A DNA stretch of 5,098 nucleotides from Pseudomonas sp. GTDB taxonomy: Bacteria; Pseudomonadota; Gammaproteobacteria; Pseudomonadales; Pseudomonadaceae. Below are positions 1-4,958 of this stretch, piece by piece. A program made the position numbers and the translations under genes. The stretch spans positions 1-5,098 of the forward strand of contig DQGF01000593.1 of the NCBI GenBank assembly GCA_003525045.1, written 5' to 3'. Below the pieces are notes generated by a model. That model was not told the DNA's origin. It saw nothing but the letters and a program-made list of their open reading frames with translations, and did not search any database. How positions within the stretch are numbered: the stretch's first letter is position 1; every line of letters begins with the position of its first letter.

Positions 1-630
1 CATCAGCACAGTGCCGAGGTAATCGATGATCGGTTTGCGTTGCGGCATCGGCAGCCCCATCAGGGTGTGATTGGCCACCAGCCACGCACCCAGGCCCAGC
101 GGCAAATTGATCAGGAACACCCAGCGCCATGACAGGTATTCAGTCATGTAGCCACCGAGCACTGGACCGGCGACGCTGGCCACCGCGTACATGCCGCTGA
201 AATAGCCCTGATAGCGACCGCGTTCCCGAGGCGGCACGATGTCGCCGATGATCGCCTGGCTGACCGAAATCATCCCGCCGGCACCAATGCCTTGAAAAAT
301 CCGTGCCAGGACCAGCTGCTCCATGCTCTGGGCCATGCCGCAGAACAACGAAGCCAGGGTGAACAAGCCCATGCCGAACAGCATCAACTTGCGACGGCCG
401 TACAGATCGCCCAATTTGCCGTAGATCGGCACTGCCACCGTCATCGCCACCATGTAGCCGGAAATGACCCAGGCCAGCAGGCTGACGTCCTTGAATTGCG
501 CGGAGATGGCCGGCATCGAAACGGCGACGATGGTCTGGTCCAGCGCGCCCAGAAAGATCGCCAGCATCAGGGCGATCAGCACGCTGCGAATGGCCGGTTT
601 GGGCGTCTCAGGCTGGTTGAGATTGGTCAC
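1..630 (-). CDS. MFS exporter, DHA2 (EmrB/QacA-like) family, N-terminal part, cut by window edge
   Basis: This is an inner-membrane, proton-driven multidrug-type exporter. The visible part is 210 uninterrupted codons read from a GTG at 630-628 (MTNLNQPETPKPAI...). Full-length DHA2 proteins are usually about 470-520 residues with 14 membrane segments, so more than half lies beyond the left edge. Visible family marks are: a first membrane helix at about residues 14-35 containing LDQTIVAVSMPAI (motif D1, with Asp31); motif A, GKLGDLYGRRK, at 71-81; motif B, LARIFQGIGAGGM, at 108-120; and motif C, in which GPVLGGY (155-161) is followed by SWRWVFLINLP (167-177). About six membrane helices are covered. 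The GTG start is preceded by an AGG (639-637) six bases upstream; the frame stays open to a stop near 721, but no better start is seen. The substrate cannot be told from sequence. The gene is divergent from the AraC-type regulator at 963, which may control it (inference). Confidence 0.93.
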   Translation of the reverse strand, partial: MTNLNQPETPKPAIRSVLIALMLAIFLGALDQTIVAVSMPAISAQFKDVSLLAWVISGYMVAMTVAVPIYGKLGDLYGRRKLMLFGMGLFTLASLFCGMAQSMEQLVLARIFQGIGAGGMISVSQAIIGDIVPPRERGRYQGYFSGMYAVASVAGPVLGGYMTEYLSWRWVFLINLPLGLGAWLVANHTLMGLPMPQRKPIIDYLGTVLM

Positions 631-639
631 GATAAACCT

Positions 640-659
640 GCGGGCAGTGATTGACCCGC
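640..659 (-). promoter_or_regulatory. Inverted repeat in MFS leader next to the ribosome binding site
   Basis: GCGGG (640-644) and CCCGC (655-659) form a five-base-pair stem with a 10-base loop, directly beside the weak AGG Shine-Dalgarno of the MFS gene (639-637). In the mRNA such a stem could limit ribosome access. This is only a short repeat in GC-rich DNA, so a regulatory role is a guess. Confidence 0.25.
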
Positions 660-668
660 CAGAGGCAA

Positions 669-688
669 GGCGAGCGGGGATGCTCGCC
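669..688 (-). promoter_or_regulatory. Perfect 7-bp stem-loop in the leader region of the MFS gene
   Basis: GGCGAGC (669-675) and GCTCGCC (682-688) are perfect inverted repeats around a six-base loop. They lie about 40 bases upstream of the GTG start of the exporter and would fold in its leader mRNA if transcription starts further upstream. There is no T run on either strand, so it is not a standard intrinsic terminator. It could be an attenuator-like stem, a protein-binding site, or chance. Confidence 0.3.
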
Positions 689-705
689 AGTGTAAGTCGG
701 TAGCA

Positions 706-720
706 GGCTATTCGATAGCC
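706..720. promoter_or_regulatory. Palindrome GGCTAT-N3-ATAGCC, candidate operator
   Basis: This is a perfect six-base inverted repeat with a three-base centre, 76 bp upstream of the exporter start in the divergent exporter/AraC region. Its size fits a site for a dimeric repressor, but no TetR- or MarR-type gene is in the window to pair it with. I could not place a convincing promoter for the exporter nearby. A match of this size could occur by chance in a region of this length. Confidence 0.3.
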
Positions 721-803
721 TCATAAGGAAGGCCGACGTAATTTTCTGCAATAGTTTTCGACCGGCTTCGGAATCGACAAAGTACTCGAGTTCCGACTGA
801 AGC

Positions 804-891
804 TTCACTTGACCAGGGCCGGTGAATGAATTTTATGGATCGAGTGCTTGCAATTTTCACTTGAGAGTCTGTCAATTGAAGGTGAAAACTG
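804..891. promoter_or_regulatory. Cluster of TTCAC half-sites, candidate AraC-family operator region
   Basis: The nine-mer TTCACTTGA occurs as a direct repeat at 804-812 and 856-864, 52 bp apart (about five helical turns). Its TTCAC core also occurs inverted, as GTGAA, at 822-826 and 882-886. The second pair lies in a longer dyad: CAATTTTCAC at 851-860 against GTGAAAACTG at 882-891, nine of ten bases pairing. Between these arms, 861-875 is a near-palindrome (TTGA-N-AG-N-CT-N-TCAA), and TCAATTGA (872-879) is a perfect palindrome. AraC-family proteins often bind paired half-sites spaced by whole turns, and the AraC gene starts 71 bp downstream. Binding by that protein is inference. Confidence 0.4.
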
Positions 892-909
892 AGCCGATAG
901 CTGTACATT
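882..909 (+). promoter_or_regulatory. Weak candidate promoter for the AraC-family gene
   Basis: A -35-like GTGAAA (882-887) is followed after 16 bases by a -10-like TACATT (904-909), each matching four of six sigma-70 consensus bases. The leader would be about 45-50 nt. The -35 element overlaps the right arm of the inverted repeat, which would suit autoregulation. The match is weak and other placements are possible. Confidence 0.25.
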
Positions 910-962
910 CTGCCAATCGGTGCGATTATCGCCCGCCTACCCCTGAGGCCTGGATTGAAGTG

Positions 963-1859
963 ATGAACAAGCCTGACCTGCCTTCGATTCCAGTGTTCAA
1001 GCTCTACGGTGAAAGCCTGGACTGGCCGACCCCGGACTTGTTGCACTGCGAAACCATTTCCAAACGCAGCCGCGAACATCAATGGGAAATCAAACCCCAC
1101 CGACACGCTGATTTATGCCAGTTACTCTTCGTATTCAAAGGTCAGGCCGAGCTTGAAATCGAAGGCCAACGTACGCAATTGACGGAACCGGCAATCCAGA
1201 TCCTGCCTCCATTATCAGTGCACGGCTTTCGCTTTTCCGAGGACGTCGAAGGGTTTGTGGTAACCCTGGCTGCGCCGCTGGTCGCCCATCTCCAGGCGCA
1301 ACTGGGCAACTCGGTGAATGCCCTGGCCCAGGCCGAAAGTTATCCCGCCGGCAAGGACGGCGAGTACCTCAACAGCCTGTTCTTTGCACTGCAAAACGAG
1401 TACACCGGCCATCAACCGGCTCGGGAAATGCTCATGCATTCGTTGGTCAGCGTGATCATGGTCTGGGTCAGCCGTCAGGTGATTCAGCGCCGCTGCGCCA
1501 GTCAGCGTCCACAGCGTGCCCGGGAATACCTCAACGGTTTTATCCAGCTGGTGGAAGAAACCTACCGCCAGCATGTCAAGGTCGAAGACCTGGCGCATCG
1601 GCTGGGGATTTCAGTGTCCCACCTCAACGGCACGTGCCGTGAGCTGGCGGGGCAACCGGCGCTGCAGATCATGCACGAGCGTCAGTTGCTGGAGGCCAAG
1701 CGCTTGCTGACCTACACCAGCATGACCATTTATGAAATGTCCGAGGTGTTGGGCTTTTCCGATCCGACCAACTTCACGCGCCTGTTTCGACGTCGGGTGG
1801 GGATCTCGCCCAAGGCATTTCGCGACCGCTTGAAGGCCGATCAGGACAGCGAGGCCTGA
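963..1859 (+). CDS. AraC-family transcriptional regulator, PobR-like
   Basis: This is a cytoplasmic DNA-binding regulator of 298 residues, a normal length for cupin-type AraC proteins. The N-terminal half (about 1-110) is a cupin sensor domain with PHRHADLCQLLFVFKG (45-60) and a following beta-rich stretch. The C-terminal AraC/XylS domain has a first helix-turn-helix at about 207-230 (VEDLAHRLGISVSHL...) and a second at about 255-287, ending in the family signature GFSDPTNFTRLFRRRVGISP. The opening VFKLYGES resembles PobR, the AraC-type activator of 4-hydroxybenzoate hydroxylase, but no pobA is present here, so the ligand is uncertain. I chose the ATG at 963 because homology begins here and GGA/GAAG lies just upstream; the frame also extends to a GTG at 822, but that extension has no family character and covers the operator-like repeats. 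The gene is divergent from the exporter and convergent with the small gene at 1869. Confidence 0.92.
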   Translation: MNKPDLPSIPVFKLYGESLDWPTPDLLHCETISKRSREHQWEIKPHRHADLCQLLFVFKGQAELEIEGQRTQLTEPAIQILPPLSVHGFRFSEDVEGFVVTLAAPLVAHLQAQLGNSVNALAQAESYPAGKDGEYLNSLFFALQNEYTGHQPAREMLMHSLVSVIMVWVSRQVIQRRCASQRPQRAREYLNGFIQLVEETYRQHVKVEDLAHRLGISVSHLNGTCRELAGQPALQIMHERQLLEAKRLLTYTSMTIYEMSEVLGFSDPTNFTRLFRRRVGISPKAFRDRLKADQDSEA

Positions 1860-1861
1860 CC

Positions 1862-1879
1862 CCCTTCGTCAGCGAAGGG
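1862..1879. terminator. Hairpin between convergent genes, possible bidirectional transcription stop
   Basis: CCCTTCG (1862-1868) and CGAAGGG (1873-1879) form a perfect seven-base-pair stem with a four-base loop. It starts three bases after the AraC stop codon and contains the stop codon of the small convergent gene (1869-1871) in its loop. No T run follows on either strand, so it is not a canonical intrinsic terminator. Its place between two converging genes still suggests a role in transcript ends. Confidence 0.45.
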
Positions 1880-2045
1880 CGTTGAGGGTCGCGTTGTGGG
1901 GAATGCAGCGCTCGAAGTTGCAACTCGCATATTCACGGGGCAGTTGTCGCAACTGCTCGACCCTCCAGGCGGCCGTGCCATACAGCGCAAGCGTGGCCGC
2001 GCAGGCGATGAAAATCGCGAGGTATCTTCTTGTTTTGATGTTCAT
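1869..2045 (-). CDS. Small single-pass membrane protein, 58 residues, function unknown
   Basis: I do not recognise this protein. It starts MNIKTRRYLAIF, with a basic N-terminus (Lys4, Arg6, Arg7) followed by one hydrophobic stretch at about residues 8-27 (YLAIFIACAATLALYGTAAW). The tail is polar and has two cysteines, Cys42 and Cys47 (SCNFERC). By the positive-inside rule the tail would face the periplasm, where the cysteines could form a disulfide. An uncleaved signal anchor fits better than a secreted protein, and there is no lipobox. The start at 2045 is favoured over an upstream in-frame ATG at 2090 because AGAGG (2058-2054) sits eight bases ahead. Codon use fits the host (third positions mostly G or C), which argues for a real gene. 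It converges on the AraC gene, nine bases apart, and stands alone in its transcript. Confidence 0.62.
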   Translation of the reverse strand: MNIKTRRYLAIFIACAATLALYGTAAWRVEQLRQLPREYASCNFERCIPHNATLNALR

Positions 2046-2052
2046 GGCGTTG

Positions 2053-2058
2053 ACCTCT
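2053..2058 (-). promoter_or_regulatory. Ribosome binding site of the 58-residue protein
   Basis: AGAGGT on the minus strand is a strong Shine-Dalgarno, eight bases from the ATG at 2045-2043. It decides the start against the upstream in-frame ATG at 2090 and supports the small gene being translated. Confidence 0.6.
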
Positions 2059-2085
2059 GAACGAATACCCTTCAGCACTCCTTTG

Positions 2086-2114
2086 AGCATAGGTCAGTAC
2101 CGGTGAGATGCCAG
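2086..2114 (-). promoter_or_regulatory. Candidate sigma-70 promoter of the small membrane protein gene
   Basis: On the minus strand CTGGCA (2114-2109) and TATGCT (2091-2086) are separated by 17 bases, each matching four of six consensus positions with the optimal spacing. The predicted start would lie near 2079, giving a leader of about 33 nt that includes the ribosome binding site. The upstream in-frame ATG at 2090 would fall inside this promoter, which also favours the later start. Confidence 0.35.
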
Positions 2115-2164
2115 CGAAGCGGCTTTCGCATGTATCCCGGTATTCAGAACACTGATATCGCCCT

Positions 2165-2254
2165 TGTGGGAGCGAGCCTGCTCGCGAAAGCAATTATTCA
2201 TTCAATACAGATGTCGACTGACCCACCGCATTCGCGAGCAGGCTCGCTCCCACA
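2165..2254. repeat. REPIN: two inverted REP elements of the fluorescent-pseudomonad type
   Basis: Two 24-base REP arms in opposite orientation are identical: 2165-2188 (beginning TGTGGGAGCGAGC and ending GCTCGCGAA) and its reverse complement at 2231-2254. Each arm contains its own imperfect palindrome, GCGAGC-CT-GCTCGC. The 42-base spacer (2189-2230) is AT-richer. The whole unit is about 90 bp and can fold into a long hairpin. Such doublets are known as REPINs and are moved by RAYT (TnpA-REP) transposases acting in trans; no such gene is in the window. It sits 25 bp after the stop codon of the LysR gene and may help end or stabilise that transcript. Confidence 0.93.
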
Positions 2255-2279
2255 GGGTTGCGCGCCAGGATTTTCACGC

Positions 2280-3161
2280 TTACCGGCTTTGGGCCTGCCC
2301 CACCAACCACCCCATCAACTCACGCAACTTCGGCGAAGGCCCGGGTTTCTCAGGGAAAACCAGGTAATACGCCAACCCGGTCTTCACCTTCAATTCGAAT
2401 GGCATGACCAGCCGCCCGGCACTCAGGTCATCGCCAATCAACGACCAATCACCAATCGCAACTCCTGTTCCCTGAGACGCCATCGACATTGCCAGGTCCA
2501 GCGTTTCGAAATGCTGGCCCTTGCCGACATTGCTCAGATGAATATCCGCAGCTTTTAACCAGGCGTTCCAGTCGCGTTCATCACGGGTAGGGTGCAGCAG
2601 CAAGTGTTGTTGCAAATCTGCAGGTGTCTGCAAGGCCGTCGGCCCTTCCAGCATCGGTCGTGAACACACCGGCGTCAGTTGCTCATCGAACAGGTGATAA
2701 GAGGCCAGCGCACTGTCCGGCGGTGCACCGTACATCACCGCCGCATCGAACTGTTCGCGATGAAAATCCACGCCATGCTTGACCGTGGTGGTCAGTTCCA
2801 CTGGCACATCCGGACGTTCCCGTTGCCACTGCAACAGCCGCGGTAACAACCAGCGCATGACGCAGGTCGGGGCCTTGAGTTGCAGGGTTTCGCGCTTCTC
2901 GCCGATCTGCTCCACCGCCTCGTCGATCAAGCCGAAAATCTGCTGGACCCGTGGCAGCCACTCACGTCCTTCGGCGGTCAGGTCCAGGCCGCGAGCCTGG
3001 CGAATGAACAGGTCGTAGCCCAGATGATCTTCCAGCCCGGCGATCTGCCGGCTCACCGCACCTTGGGTGATGTACAGCTGCTCGGCGGCCCGGGTGAAGT
3101 TGCAGCACTGCGCGGTGATCAGAAAAGTGTGCAGCGCCGACAGGGGAGGCAGTCGTTTCAT
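2280..3161 (-). CDS. LysR-family transcriptional regulator, GcvA-like
   Basis: This is a cytoplasmic regulator of 293 residues, full length for the family. The N-terminal winged helix-turn-helix begins LPPLSALHTFLITAQ; the recognition helix region spans about 22-42 (FTRAAEQLYITQGAVSRQIA), followed by LEDHLGYDLFIRQARGLDLT. Residues from about 92 form the two-lobed LysR substrate-binding domain, including VKHGVDFHREQFDAAVMYG (128-146) and GTGVAIGDWSLIGDDLSAGR (231-250), both typical of the GcvA subgroup. The start at 3161 has only a weak Shine-Dalgarno (TTGGA). The gene is divergent from the decarboxylase at 3321 across 159 bp, the usual LysR arrangement for activating a neighbouring catabolic operon in response to a pathway metabolite. 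Its effector, possibly 2-ketoarginine or a related compound, is inferred from neighbours only. Confidence 0.93.
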   Translation of the reverse strand: MKRLPPLSALHTFLITAQCCNFTRAAEQLYITQGAVSRQIAGLEDHLGYDLFIRQARGLDLTAEGREWLPRVQQIFGLIDEAVEQIGEKRETLQLKAPTCVMRWLLPRLLQWQRERPDVPVELTTTVKHGVDFHREQFDAAVMYGAPPDSALASYHLFDEQLTPVCSRPMLEGPTALQTPADLQQHLLLHPTRDERDWNAWLKAADIHLSNVGKGQHFETLDLAMSMASQGTGVAIGDWSLIGDDLSAGRLVMPFELKVKTGLAYYLVFPEKPGPSPKLRELMGWLVGQAQSR

Positions 3162-3187
3162 TGGGATCCAAGGTATGACGTGAGGAC

Positions 3188-3212
3188 ATGGCTAGTATGA
3201 TTTTTTATCCAT
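3188..3212. promoter_or_regulatory. Dyad ATGGnTA-N11-TAnCCAT, candidate LysR operator
   Basis: ATGGCTA (3188-3194) and TATCCAT (3206-3212) form an inverted repeat with six of seven bases pairing and an AT-rich 11-base centre, in the LysR/decarboxylase intergenic region. LysR sites are usually AT-rich dyads of about 15 bp with a T-N11-A core; this one has A-N11-T at the matching positions, so it does not follow the textbook box exactly. It is the clearest dyad in this intergenic region. Binding by the LysR protein is inferred from position. Confidence 0.4.
3196..3201 (+). promoter_or_regulatory. Candidate -10 element for the decarboxylase operon
   Basis: TATGAT matches five of six bases of the sigma-70 -10 consensus and lies inside the 3188-3212 dyad. 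No good -35 is found 16-18 bases upstream, a pattern expected for an activator-dependent promoter. It would give a leader of about 110 nt before the ATG at 3321. A regulator bound exactly on the -10 would more simply repress, so either this -10 or the operator role of the dyad may be wrong. Confidence 0.3.
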
Positions 3213-3306
3213 TGTTACGGCTACGTGTCGCCCGTTCCAATGAGGCCATCCCTGGACCTGCCCATTCATCATAAACACTGCGCAGGCCCGGCGTCTCAAA
3301 CGAACA

Positions 3307-3313
3307 AGAAGGG
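3307..3313 (+). promoter_or_regulatory. Ribosome binding site of the decarboxylase gene
   Basis: AGAAGGG is a good Shine-Dalgarno, seven bases ahead of the ATG at 3321. It fixes the start there and not at the upstream in-frame ATG near 3240 or the GTG at 3225, neither of which adds family sequence. An out-of-frame ATG at 3316 overlaps the same site and is a minor possible decoy. Confidence 0.75.
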
Positions 3314-3320
3314 CAATGAC

Positions 3321-4958
3321 ATGGCGACGTGCGGCGAAGTATTGGTCAAGTTACTCGAAGATTACGCTGTCGAGCAGGTGTTCGGCATTCCCGGGGTTCA
3401 CACCGTGGAGCTGTATCGCGGGCTGGCCCGTTCGAGTATCAACCACGTCACTCCGCGTCACGAACAGGGCGCCGGTTTCATGGCCGACGGCTATGCTCGC
3501 ACCAGCGGCAAGCCAGGTGTGTGCTTTATCATCACCGGCCCGGGCATGACCAACATCACCACCGCCATGGGTCAGGCCTACGCCGATTCGATCCCGATGC
3601 TGGTGATCTCCAGCGTACAGACCCGCAACCAGTTGGGCGGTGGTCGCGGCAAGCTGCATGAGCTGCCGAACCAGAGCGCGTTGGTCGGCGGTGTTGCGGC
3701 GTTCTCCCACACCCTGATGTCGGCGTCTGAGTTGCCGGGTGTGCTGGCGCGTGCCTTTGCGTTGTTCCAGGCCGGTCGTCCGCGTCCGGTTCATATCGAA
3801 ATTCCGTTGGACGTGCTGGTAGAAGAGGCTGATGACCTGCTCACCAGTCTTCCTGTGAACATCGACCGTGCTGGCGCATCGCCGACTGCGATTTCCCGAA
3901 TGACCGAGTTGCTGGCGGGTGCCAAACGTCCGCTGATTCTTGCAGGTGGCGGCGCCATCGATGCCGCAGCCGAGCTGACTGAACTGGCCGAATTGCTGGA
4001 CGCGCCGGTAGCGCTGACCATCAATGCCAAAGGCATGCTCGAATCCAACCATCCACTGCTGATCGGTTCGACCCAGAGCCTGGTCGCCACCCGCGCCCTG
4101 GTGGCCGAGGCCGATGTCGTGTTGGCCATCGGCACCGAACTGGCCGAGACCGACTACGACGTGACCTTTGCCGGCGGTTTCGAGATTCCTGGCAAGCTGC
4201 TGCGCGTGGACATCGACCCGGACCAGACTGTGCGCAACTATCCACCGCACGTGGCGTTGGTGTCCGACTCCCGTTACGCCGCCCAGGCCTTGCTGAGCGC
4301 GCTGTCCCATAAATCGCTGGCCGAGCGCCGCAACGATTGGGGCCAGGTCCGTGCCGCACGCTTGCGCGACGAACTGGCTGCCACCTGGGATGCGCCGACC
4401 CTGGCCCAGACCCGCTTCCTCGAAACCGTGCTGCACGAATTGCCGGACGCCGTTTTCGTCGGTGATTCGACCCAGCCGGTGTACACCGGCAACCTGACCT
4501 TCAACCCGGAACGTCCGCGTCGCTGGTTCAACTCGTCCACCGGTTACGGCACCCTCGGTTACGCCTTGCCGGCAGCGATTGGCGCCTGGTTGGGCGGCAG
4601 CATCGAAAACGGAACACGTGCGCCGGTGGTGTGCCTGATCGGTGACGGCGGCCTGCAATTCACCCTGCCGGAGCTGGCCAGTGCCGTTGAAGCGCGCACC
4701 CCGGTGATCGTCCTGCTGTGGAATAACCAGGGCTACGAAGAGATCAAGAAATACATGGTCAACCGTGCCATCGATCCGGTCGGCGTGGACATCTATACCC
4801 CGGACTTCATCGGTGTGGCCAAGGCGCTGGGTTGTGCGGCCGAAGCCGTCAACGGTGTCGAGCAACTGCGCAGCGCGCTGCGTGCCGCTGCCGATCGCCA
4901 GGGCCCGACCCTGATCGAAATCGATCAGACCCAGTGGATGAAGGCGGTGTCGAAATGA
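3321..4958 (+). CDS. aruI: ThDP-dependent 2-oxoacid decarboxylase, probable 5-guanidino-2-oxopentanoate decarboxylase (AruI-like)
   Basis: This is a cytoplasmic enzyme of 545 residues with the three-domain fold of the acetolactate synthase/pyruvate decarboxylase superfamily. The N-terminal domain has FGIPGVHTVELYRGL (21-35) and RHEQGAGFMADGYAR (46-60), with Glu48 as the cofactor-activating glutamate. The middle domain runs from about 190 to 325 (RPLILAGGGA, 203-212). The C-terminal domain has TGYGTLGYALPAAIGA (407-422) and the ThDP/metal motif GDGG (441-444) ending in NN (468-469). After NN it reads QGYEEIKKYM and lacks the conserved GMV(R/K)QWQ-type segment of true acetolactate synthases; no small subunit gene follows. 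HTVELYRGL and TGYGTLGY resemble AruI, which decarboxylates 2-ketoarginine to 4-guanidinobutyraldehyde in the arginine transaminase pathway. The coupled aldehyde dehydrogenase fits this. No aruH transaminase is visible, so another 2-oxoacid substrate is possible. Automated annotation may call it acetolactate synthase large subunit. Confidence 0.85.
   Translation: MATCGEVLVKLLEDYAVEQVFGIPGVHTVELYRGLARSSINHVTPRHEQGAGFMADGYARTSGKPGVCFIITGPGMTNITTAMGQAYADSIPMLVISSVQTRNQLGGGRGKLHELPNQSALVGGVAAFSHTLMSASELPGVLARAFALFQAGRPRPVHIEIPLDVLVEEADDLLTSLPVNIDRAGASPTAISRMTELLAGAKRPLILAGGGAIDAAAELTELAELLDAPVALTINAKGMLESNHPLLIGSTQSLVATRALVAEADVVLAIGTELAETDYDVTFAGGFEIPGKLLRVDIDPDQTVRNYPPHVALVSDSRYAAQALLSALSHKSLAERRNDWGQVRAARLRDELAATWDAPTLAQTRFLETVLHELPDAVFVGDSTQPVYTGNLTFNPERPRRWFNSSTGYGTLGYALPAAIGAWLGGSIENGTRAPVVCLIGDGGLQFTLPELASAVEARTPVIVLLWNNQGYEEIKKYMVNRAIDPVGVDIYTPDFIGVAKALGCAAEAVNGVEQLRSALRAAADRQGPTLIEIDQTQWMKAVSK

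Noticed and set aside
292..654. A 120-codon plus-strand frame opposite the MFS gene
   Set aside because: It is antisense to a clear DHA2 exporter and has the His/Gln-rich makeup of a shadow frame.
822..962. N-terminal extension of the AraC protein by 47 residues from a GTG at 822
   Set aside because: The extra residues have no family resemblance, the region carries operator-like repeats and a possible promoter, and the ATG at 963 gives the usual length.
2114..2129. Small hairpin GCGAA...TTCGC as a terminator or a third REP element
   Set aside because: The stem is only five or six base pairs, has no T run, and does not match the REP core of the nearby doublet; it also overlaps the candidate promoter of the small gene.
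2103..2558. A 151-codon plus-strand frame across the REPIN and the end of the LysR gene
   Set aside because: It translates both REP arms and then antisense LysR sequence, with no known domain and no good ribosome binding site.
3257..3286. CCTGC...GCAGG repeat in the decarboxylase leader as a riboswitch or attenuator
   Set aside because: Five-base arms with a 20-base gap are expected by chance, and no larger conserved fold or leader peptide is visible.
3225..3320. Upstream start of the decarboxylase at 3225 (32 extra residues)
   Set aside because: A strong Shine-Dalgarno at 3307-3313 precedes the ATG at 3321, where family similarity begins; the extra stretch looks like untranslated leader.
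3351..4865. A 504-codon open frame on the minus strand, opposite the decarboxylase gene
   Set aside because: It lies wholly inside a well-recognised gene on the other strand, is rich in His, Gln and Gly in the way antisense frames of GC-rich genes are, and shows no domain I recognise. It is a shadow frame.
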